The notes beneath the pieces were generated by a model that saw nothing but the letters and a program-made list of their open reading frames with translations, ran no database searches and was not told where the DNA came from. Shown piece by piece: positions 57,904 to 64,000 of a stretch of DNA of 64,000 nucleotides; the stretch's first letter is position 1, and every line of letters starts with the position of its first letter. This DNA is from Mesorhizobium sp. B2-1-8 (lineage in GTDB: Bacteria; Pseudomonadota; Alphaproteobacteria; Rhizobiales; Rhizobiaceae): contig NZ_CP083952.1 in NCBI RefSeq assembly GCF_006442545.2, positions 5,557,501-5,621,500 of the forward strand. The letters are read 5' to 3'. The position numbers were made by a program, and so were the translations under genes.

Positions 57904-58967
57904 GCGTCGTTCCGACCTCGCCCATCGTCGAGCGCGGTACAGCGGCATCGCGGATCGCGGCGATTGCGGTCGCGATCATCATCGCGCTGCTCGCCATCGC
58001 GCCCCAATTCCTGTCGGCCGGCGCCGTCGACCGCATGACGGCACTGTTCGTCTATGTGATCCTAGCGGCGATGTGGAATGCGCTGGCCGGCTTCGGTGGC
58101 CTGGTCTCGGTTGGCCAGCAAGTGTTCTTCGGGCTCGGCGCCTATTTCGCTATCCGCCTTGCCGATGCCGGCCTCAACCCTTTCCTGGCGCTTTTTGCAT
58201 CCGGAATTATCGTCGGCGCGGTTTCCTGGCCGCTGTCGCTGTTCATGCTGAAGCTCAGGAACGGCGAGTTCGCCATCGGCATGTGGGTGATCGCGGCCCT
58301 CACCCATCTGCTGGTCAATCTCGACCGGCTGGTGCAAGGCGAAACCGGCACGTCGCTGATCTCGCTCAATCTCTACGATGCCTCGATAAGGCGAGTGACG
58401 ATCTACTGGCTGGCGCTGGCCTCGATGACGGCGCTGCTCGCTGTCCTCTTCGGCCTGCTGCGCGGCAGTACCGGCGCCGCCATCCGCGCGATCCGCGATA
58501 ACGAAGATGCCGCAGCTTCGATCGGCGTGCGCGTCACCGGCACCAAGCGACTGCTGTTCATGCTTGCCGCCTTCGGCATCGGCATTGCCGGCGCGCTGTG
58601 GCTGGCGACGTCCATCACCTTCCAGCCGAAGACCTACTTCAATGTGCAATGGACCGCCTACATGATCTTCATGGTGCTGGTCGGCGGCATCGGCACTTTC
58701 GAAGGCGCCATTCTCGGCGCTGTGGTGTTCTTCCTCATCGAGACATGGTTCGGCGGCACCGGCGTCTGGTACCTGGTCGGCCTCGGCGCCACTGCGGTGC
58801 TGTTCTCGCTGTTCCTGCCGCGCGGCCTGTGGGGGACGATCGAAGAGCATTTCGGGCTGCGCCTGCTGCCGGTCGGCTACCGCGTCAGGCTTCCCGGAAA
58901 CCCGGCAGCGCCAGCCGACGACGCGGCCTTCGCGCGGCAAACCACACCGCATCAGGAGAAGGCATGA
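57900..58967 (+). CDS. Branched-chain-type ABC transporter permease (LivM type)
   Basis: This 355-residue inner-membrane permease has a first helix at about residues 19-40 and the family stretch WNALAGFGGLVSVGQQVFFGLGAY near 60. The cytoplasmic loop is AIRDNEDAAASIGVRVTGTKR near residue 198. A hydrophilic C-terminal tail of about 45 residues follows the last helix. It is coupled to the LivH-type gene upstream and the SDR gene downstream, so importer and enzymes share one transcript. Confidence 0.93.
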   Translation: MSVVPTSPIVERGTAASRIAAIAVAIIIALLAIAPQFLSAGAVDRMTALFVYVILAAMWNALAGFGGLVSVGQQVFFGLGAYFAIRLADAGLNPFLALFASGIIVGAVSWPLSLFMLKLRNGEFAIGMWVIAALTHLLVNLDRLVQGETGTSLISLNLYDASIRRVTIYWLALASMTALLAVLFGLLRGSTGAAIRAIRDNEDAAASIGVRVTGTKRLLFMLAAFGIGIAGALWLATSITFQPKTYFNVQWTAYMIFMVLVGGIGTFEGAILGAVVFFLIETWFGGTGVWYLVGLGATAVLFSLFLPRGLWGTIEEHFGLRLLPVGYRVRLPGNPAAPADDAAFARQTTPHQEKA

Positions 58968-59755
58968 CCATGCTTTTCGGCAAGACCATCCTCATCACCG
59001 GCGTCGCCTCCGGCATCGGCGCACGCACGGCGGAACTCGCCGGCCAGCTTGGTGCCGATGTGATCGGCATCGATGTGCGCGAGCCGGCCGCACCGATAGG
59101 CAGTTTCGTCAAGGCCGACATTTCATCTAAGGCGGGTGTCGATGACCTCATCGCGCGCCTGCCGCAACGCATCGACGCGCTCTGCAATGTCGCCGGCCTC
59201 TCCGGCAACACCGGCGCGGCATCGACGCTGGCCGTCAACTTCTTCGGGCTGCGGGCACTCTCGGAAGCGCTTGCGCCAAAACTTCGCGAAGGCGGCGCCA
59301 TCGTCAACGTCGCTTCGATCGCCGGCTATGGCTGGCGCGCCAATCTCAACCGCGCCGCCTCGATGGTCGCCATCGAGGGTTTCCCCGATGTCGCCAAAGT
59401 GGTCGCCGACCAGGCCGTGAAGAACGAGGAAGGCTATCCCGTTTCCAAGGAGCTGCTGCTCTTGTGGACCTTCCGCGCTGCGCATCAGGATCTGTTCAAG
59501 CGCCGAGGCATCCGAGTCAATGCGGTCAGCCCCGGCCCGGTCGAGACGCCGATCCTGAAACAATTCCGCACCGTGCTTGGCGACGCCCGCGTCGACAGCG
59601 ACATCGCCCGGGTCGGACGTGCCGGCACATCGGGTGACATCGCGCCGGTCGTGCTGTTCCTGTGCTCGGATGGCGCGCGCTGGGTCAACGGCGCCAATGT
59701 GCCGGTTGACGGTGGCCTCGAAGCATCGATCAATGCCGAAGTGCTCGGCTTCTAA
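58964..59755 (+). CDS. Short-chain dehydrogenase, coniferyl-alcohol-dehydrogenase-like
   Basis: This 263-residue SDR has the NAD-binding motif TGVASGIG (about residues 12-19), CNVAGLSGN and the catalytic EGYPVSKE (Tyr-x3-Lys, about 162-166). An inserted helical segment between the Ser and Tyr strands is typical of the coniferyl-alcohol / 3-alpha-hydroxysteroid dehydrogenase subgroup. It probably oxidises an aromatic alcohol to the aldehyde handled by the next gene. ATG 58964 overlaps the permease stop and has AGGAGAAGG upstream. The exact substrate is inferred. Confidence 0.85.
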   Translation: MTMLFGKTILITGVASGIGARTAELAGQLGADVIGIDVREPAAPIGSFVKADISSKAGVDDLIARLPQRIDALCNVAGLSGNTGAASTLAVNFFGLRALSEALAPKLREGGAIVNVASIAGYGWRANLNRAASMVAIEGFPDVAKVVADQAVKNEEGYPVSKELLLLWTFRAAHQDLFKRRGIRVNAVSPGPVETPILKQFRTVLGDARVDSDIARVGRAGTSGDIAPVVLFLCSDGARWVNGANVPVDGGLEASINAEVLGF

Positions 59756-59790
59756 TCTGTGAAGCTCCATCGAGAGCGAGGGAAAGAACA

Positions 59791-61235
59791 ATGGATATCG
59801 GACTTCTGATCGACGGCGACGAAAAGGCGGCAACAGGCAAGGCCTCCTACGACCGCATCGACCCGTTCACCGGCAAACTGGCGACGCGTGCCGCCGCGGC
59901 GAGCGTGGCCGACGCCAATGCCGCGGTCGAAGCCGCGGCCGCCGCCTTCCCGGCATGGTCGAAGACCGGCCCCGGCGAACGCCGCGCCTTGCTGTCAAAG
60001 GCAGCCGACGTGATGGCCTCCAAGGTCGGCGAATTCACCAAGCTGATGATGGAAGAGACCGGCGCCACCGGACCCTGGGCTGGTTTCAACGTCATGCTGG
60101 CGGCCAACATGCTGCGCGAGGCCGCCGCCATGACGACGCAGATTTCAGGTGAGATCATCCCCTCCGACAAGCCGGGCACGCTCGCCATGGCGATCCGCCA
60201 GCCGGCCGGTGTGTGCCTCGGCATCGCACCTGGAACGCGCCGGTCATTCTCGGCACGCGTGCCGTGGCGATGCCGATCGCCTGCGGCAACACGGTGGTGC
60301 TGAAGGCCTCCGAAATGTGCCCGGGCACGCATCGGCTGATCGGCCAGGTGCTGGTCGAGGCGGGCCTGCCCAAGGGCGTCATCAATGTCGTCACCAACGA
60401 CCCCAGGGATGCCGCGGCAATCGTCGAAGCACTGGTCGCGCATTCCTCGGTCAAACGTGTCAATTTCACCGGCTCGACCAAGGTCGGCCGGATCATCGCC
60501 GAGCTTGCCGGCCGGCATCTGAAGCCGGCGCTGCTCGAACTCGGCGGCAAGGCGCCGCTCCTGGTGCTGGACGATGCCGACATCGACGCCGCGGTGAACG
60601 CGGCCACCTTCGGCGCCTTCATGCATCAGGGCCAGATCTGCATGTCGACAGAGCGGCTGATCGTCGATGAGAAGATCGCCGACGAATTCGTCGCCAAGCT
60701 CGCCGCCCGCGCGTCCCAGCTTCCAGCCGGCGACCCGCGGGGGCATGTCGTGCTAGGCTCGCTGATCAGCAGCCAGGCGGCCGACAAGATGGAAGAACTC
60801 GTTGCCGATGCGGTGGCCAAAGGCGCGAAGCTTGTCGCCGGCGGCAAGCGCACGGGCACCGTGGTCGAAGCGACACTTCTCGATCACGTCACCCCAGCGA
60901 TGCGTGTCTACGCCGAAGAATCCTTCGGCCCGGTCAAGCCGGTGATCCGGGTGAAGGGCGAGGACGAAGCGGCGGGGGTCGCCAACGACACCGAATATGG
61001 CCTGTCGTCAGCGGTGTTCAGCCGCGACATCAAACGTGCCATGGCGGTCGCCGCCCGCATACAGGCAGGCATCTGCCATATCAACGGACCGACGGTCGGA
61101 GATGAAGCACAGATGCCGTTTGGCGGCGTCAAGGGCTCCGGCTATGGCCGTTTCGGCGGCAAGGCCTCTATCGCCGAATTCACCGATTTGCGCTGGGTGA
61201 CGATCGAGGATCCGGGCCAGCACTATCCGTTCTGA
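59791..61235 (+). pseudogene. Aromatic aldehyde dehydrogenase (vanillin/benzaldehyde dehydrogenase-like), frameshifted
   Basis: Two overlapping frames make one aldehyde dehydrogenase of about 481 residues. The first (59791 to about 60230) runs to GVCLGIAP. The second continues WNAPVILGTRAVAMPIACGN and carries the catalytic LELGGKAP (Glu), GQICMSTERL (Cys) and the C-terminal PFGGVKGSGYGR. The junction at 60230/60231 lacks one base between GCACC and TGGAAC, exactly where the family has P-W-N. All catalytic residues remain on either side, so a sequence error is as likely as real inactivation. It would oxidise an aromatic aldehyde to the acid entering the pca route. Confidence 0.85.
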
Positions 61236-61268
61236 ACCAGCTTCGCTTCGGACGACTGGCAGCGAAGG

Positions 61269-62198
61269 TCAAATGACCAGCGACGGCGTGAAACGAACGC
61301 TGGCGGATTGCTTCTGGCCAGGCGCCAGTACGATGCCGCCGGCGTCGATCTCCTCGTCGCCCATCCGGTTGAAAGCATCAGTGATGTTGCTGACCGGCTC
61401 GGCGCAAAAGAACGGCTCGCCCGGCGGCGTGTAGAGGACGAGGAAATCGAGCGGCGCCTCGGCCTCGATGTCCAGCTGCCGTCCGTATTCGGGCCAAGAA
61501 ATCCGGGCGCGGCGCGCCCATCCGGTGAAGACCGTGTCGAAGTCCACCTCCGACACGTCAAAGCCGATGGATGGATCGGCCCCAACGGGTGGCGGGACAT
61601 GCCGGGTGGGCAGGATCTCCGTATCGGTTTCCCACATGCCTGATACCCGTGCCTGGACATGCGTCCACGGTGTCGACGGGAAATAGGGATGGAGGCCGAA
61701 GCCAGCCGGCATCGGCGCGTCCGACAAATTGCGCACCGCAATGGTCATGCAAAGCCTGCCTTCGGCCAAAGAGATCACTTGCTCGGCTTCATAGCTCCAC
61801 GGCCAGGAATCAGCGGCGTGGCGATAGCGCAGGACGATCGTGCTCGCTTCATGGCTCACGACCGTCCACGGACGACGCCAGCCATGGCCGTGCTCATGAT
61901 GTGGATCGTCCGGCCCTGTCGGCAGTTGAATGGAACGCCCCGCGAATTCGAAGCGGCCATCCCTGATGCGGTTGGAATAGGGCACAAGCGGGAAGCTAGC
62001 CATGGCGCCGGCATCGCGACGGCTGATCGCCGCTGGGCCGGCCGGGCGCAGCCAATCCACGGCCGAGCCATCCCGCCACCACCGATACGACGCCAGAGCT
62101 CCACCAGCGGCGGGCGCAATTTCGACCGTCGCGACGCCGTCACTGATCGAGACCAGTTCCGTGCGTTGCACGGCAACGGCAGCGCAATTCTTTGCCAT
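61269..62198 (-). CDS. Aldose 1-epimerase-family protein
   Basis: This 309-residue beta-sandwich protein of the GalM family interconverts alpha and beta anomers of aldoses. It has the early PLVPYSNRIRDGRF stretch (about residues 72-85), a HGHGWRRPW His segment near 101, HPYF near 172 with the second catalytic His, and the late TPPGEPFFCAEPVSN containing the catalytic Glu. The start at 62198 has GGGGAG upstream. It is divergent from the FadR-type regulator and probably serves the sugar-acid route beyond it. Confidence 0.88.
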   Translation of the reverse strand: MAKNCAAVAVQRTELVSISDGVATVEIAPAAGGALASYRWWRDGSAVDWLRPAGPAAISRRDAGAMASFPLVPYSNRIRDGRFEFAGRSIQLPTGPDDPHHEHGHGWRRPWTVVSHEASTIVLRYRHAADSWPWSYEAEQVISLAEGRLCMTIAVRNLSDAPMPAGFGLHPYFPSTPWTHVQARVSGMWETDTEILPTRHVPPPVGADPSIGFDVSEVDFDTVFTGWARRARISWPEYGRQLDIEAEAPLDFLVLYTPPGEPFFCAEPVSNITDAFNRMGDEEIDAGGIVLAPGQKQSASVRFTPSLVI

Positions 62199-62241
62199 CG
62201 GCACTCCCCATCCCTTGACTCCAACCGTCACGGCTATAAGA

Positions 62242-62252
62242 CATATCATATG
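62242..62252. promoter_or_regulatory. Palindrome overlapping the FadR-type gene start
   Basis: CATAT-C-ATATG is a perfect 5-1-5 inverted repeat that runs into the first ATG of the regulator. It could be an autoregulatory operator for the divergent pair. The assignment rests on position and symmetry only. Confidence 0.3.
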
Positions 62253-63050
62253 AATAGTATGAAGAATAGAAAAACGTTCAGCACCGCGCGCACGTCACGG
62301 GTTGCCGTGGCGGTTTCCAGCGGTTCCACCGCGCTGCACGCGACCGTCGTCGAGCAGATCGGCCTGCGCATCGTGCAAGGTGACTTCCTGCCCGGCGAGG
62401 CCCTGCCCAATGCCGACGATTCCAGTGAGATGCTGGGGGTCAGCCGCACGGTGCTGCGCGAGGCGATCAAGGTGCTGGCCGGCAAGGGGCTGGTCGAATC
62501 GCGGCCGAAGACCGGCACACGGGTGCGTCCGCGCGCCGATTGGAATTTCCTCGATCCGGACGTGCTGTCATGGCGCTACGCCGGCGGTGTCAGCGCCGAG
62601 GATGTGCGGGCGCTGTTCGAATTGCGCCGGGCCATCGAACCAATGTCGGCGGCCCTTGCCGCCCAGCGCGCCACGCCGGCGCAGATCGCCGAGATCCATG
62701 CGGCACTGGCCGAAATGGAAGCAGTCAGCGATGACGGCGACCGCTTCGCCCAGCCCGATTTGGTGTTCCACCAGACCATCCTGCGCATGACCGGCAACGA
62801 GCTGATCGGTTCGCTGGCGGCACTGGTCGAAACCGCGTTGGTGATGAGCTTTCGCCTCTCCAACGACAATCCCGAGGGCCAGCGCCACTCCTTGCCGCTG
62901 CACCGGGAAGTCGCCGAGAAGATCGCCGCCGGTGATGCAGCGGGCGCGCAAAAGGCGCTGCTGGTGCTCATCGACAATGCCGAGGACGACGTGCGCCGCA
63001 GCGTCGAGAACCGCAACAAACGCCGCAACGGCCGGGGCCAGCAATCGTGA
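62250..63050 (+). CDS. FadR-type GntR-family regulator of sugar-acid catabolism
   Basis: This protein of about 266 residues has an N-terminal GntR winged helix (LHATVVEQIGLRIVQGDFLPGEALP then LGVSRTVLREAIKVLAGKGLVESRPKTGTRVR, about residues 28-92) and a C-terminal FCD ligand domain. It resembles DgoR-like regulators that respond to sugar acids. The start is ATG 62250 or 62259; neither has a clear ribosome site. Its stop overlaps the GTG start of the dehydratase, supporting a common operon. Confidence 0.87.
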   Translation: MNSMKNRKTFSTARTSRVAVAVSSGSTALHATVVEQIGLRIVQGDFLPGEALPNADDSSEMLGVSRTVLREAIKVLAGKGLVESRPKTGTRVRPRADWNFLDPDVLSWRYAGGVSAEDVRALFELRRAIEPMSAALAAQRATPAQIAEIHAALAEMEAVSDDGDRFAQPDLVFHQTILRMTGNELIGSLAALVETALVMSFRLSNDNPEGQRHSLPLHREVAEKIAAGDAAGAQKALLVLIDNAEDDVRRSVENRNKRRNGRGQQS

Positions 63051-64000
63051 CAGAGACCAAACGCAAACTGCGGTCCGAAGCCTGGTTCGGCGGTGAAGGC
63101 AAGAACGCCTTCATGCACCGCAGCTGGATGAAGAACCAGGGCATTCCGGCAGATGCTTTCGACGGCCGCCCGGTGATCGGCATCTGCAACACCTGGTCGG
63201 AACTGACCCCGTGCAATGCGCATCTGCGGGCACTGGCAGACCACGTCAAGCGTGGCGTCTACGAAGCCGGCGGCCTGCCGCTGGAATTCCCCGTGATGTC
63301 ACTTGGCGAAAGCAACATGCGCCCCACCGCCATGCTGTTCCGCAACCTGGCCAGCATGGATGTCGAGGAATCCATCCGCGGTAATCCGATCGACGGCGTC
63401 ATCCTGCTGGTCGGCTGCGACAAGACCACGCCGGCGCTGCTGATGGGGGCTGCCTCCTGCAACTTGCCGACCATCGCCGTCTCCGGCGGACCCATGCTCA
63501 ACGGCAAGTTCCGTGGACAGGATATCGGCTCGGGCACGCATGTCTGGAAATTCGCCGAGGAGGTCAAGGCCGGCCGCATGCCGATCGCCGACTTTCTCGC
63601 CGCCGAACAAGGCCAGAGCCGGTCGGCGGGCAGCTGCATGACGATGGGCACCGCTTCGACCATGGCCAGCATGGTGGAAGCGCTCGGCATCGGCATGCCG
63701 GACAATGCAGCGATCCCGGCGGTGGATTCGCGCCGCGGCGTGCTTGCCCAGCTGGCCGGACGGCAGATCGTCGATCTTGTCCGCCGCGACGTGACGATTT
63801 CGCAGATCCTGACCAAGCAAGCCTTCGAGAATGCCATCCGCGTCAATGGCGCGATCGGCGGCTCGACCAATGCGGTGCTGCATCTGATCGCCATCGCCAA
63901 CCGCGTCGGCGTCGATCTCAGCCTCGATGACTGGGACCGCCTTGGCCGCGACGTTCCAACCATTGTCGACCTGATGCCGTCGGGGCGGTTCCTGATGGAA
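63047..64000 (+). CDS. IlvD/Edd-family sugar-acid dehydratase (arabinonate dehydratase-like), 3' part cut by window edge
   Basis: The first 318 codons encode an iron-sulfur dehydratase of the IlvD/Edd family. Cluster cysteines are seen in GICNTWSELTPCN (about residues 45-57), LVGCDKTTPALLMG near 124 and SAGSCMTMGTASTM near 193. The Cys-Asp-Lys segment carries the modified-Lys/metal site of the family. The N-terminal RSEAWFGGEGKNAFMHRSWMK stretch is typical of the pentonate/hexonate group rather than IlvD itself. It probably converts L-arabinonate or a similar acid to the 2-keto-3-deoxy acid. The start is GTG 63047, overlapping the regulator stop (GTGA). Confidence 0.88.
   Translation, partial: MTETKRKLRSEAWFGGEGKNAFMHRSWMKNQGIPADAFDGRPVIGICNTWSELTPCNAHLRALADHVKRGVYEAGGLPLEFPVMSLGESNMRPTAMLFRNLASMDVEESIRGNPIDGVILLVGCDKTTPALLMGAASCNLPTIAVSGGPMLNGKFRGQDIGSGTHVWKFAEEVKAGRMPIADFLAAEQGQSRSAGSCMTMGTASTMASMVEALGIGMPDNAAIPAVDSRRGVLAQLAGRQIVDLVRRDVTISQILTKQAFENAIRVNGAIGGSTNAVLHLIAIANRVGVDLSLDDWDRLGRDVPTIVDLMPSGRFLME

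Overview
The window is GC-rich (about 65% by eye) and densely packed with short operons. It looks like a Rhizobiales chromosome of the Mesorhizobium / Phyllobacteriaceae type. The evidence is a second, tail-less ftsZ, the divergent dctA / dctBD arrangement, the pcaQ-pcaDCHGB order with a neighbouring PcaQ-type transporter, and many sugar ABC systems with their own regulators. I saw no rRNA, tRNA, CRISPR array, transposase or symbiosis gene.

Layout. (1) 1-5760, minus: SorC-type regulator and a five-gene sugar/polyol ABC importer, whose last ATPase runs off the left edge. (2) 6014-8246: mgtC-like gene convergent with ftsZ2. (3) 8247-12796, plus: N,N-dimethylformamidase-like protein, GntR regulator and glutamine-synthetase-like ligase. 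(4) 12802-24657: a peptidoglycan-sugar salvage region with a MurR/RpiR regulator, murA paralog, BadF-type amino-sugar kinase, murQ, an oligopeptide-type ABC importer, a serine hydrolase and anmK. Two matching palindromic operators mark its two promoters. (5) 24658-29664: GNAT gene, then dctD, a frameshifted dctB and dctA with a textbook sigma-54 promoter and upstream activator site. (6) 29675-42283: a long minus-strand sugar operon. Its downstream half is ROK kinase, RPE-type epimerase, alpha/beta hydrolase, two TIM-barrel isomerases and an oxidoreductase. Its upstream half is lower in GC and holds an ABC importer, PfkB kinase, class I aldolase and divergent deoR. Fragments of another permease and another ATPase remain at the edges, so the original importer was probably replaced. 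(7) 42547-48168: oxidoreductase and esterase pair, LacI regulator, and a tagatose-type kinase with GatZ. (8) 48235-61235: protocatechuate / 4-hydroxybenzoate catabolism (pcaDCHGB-pobA, minus), pcaQ, and a branched-chain-type importer followed by an SDR and a frameshifted aldehyde dehydrogenase (plus). Near-identical 52-bp promoters drive the two operons. (9) 61269-64000: aldose epimerase, FadR-type regulator and a sugar-acid dehydratase cut by the right edge.

The theme is scavenging and catabolism of soil and plant compounds: sugars and polyols, cell-wall sugars, C4-dicarboxylates and lignin-type aromatics. Most units pair an importer with its enzymes and a local regulator. The most interesting parts are the cell-wall-sugar salvage regulon, the duplicated inverted pca promoter, the importer-replacement scars and the importer with one degenerate ATPase. 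Two genes (dctB and the aldehyde dehydrogenase) each carry an apparent one-base deletion, which could be real decay or sequence error.
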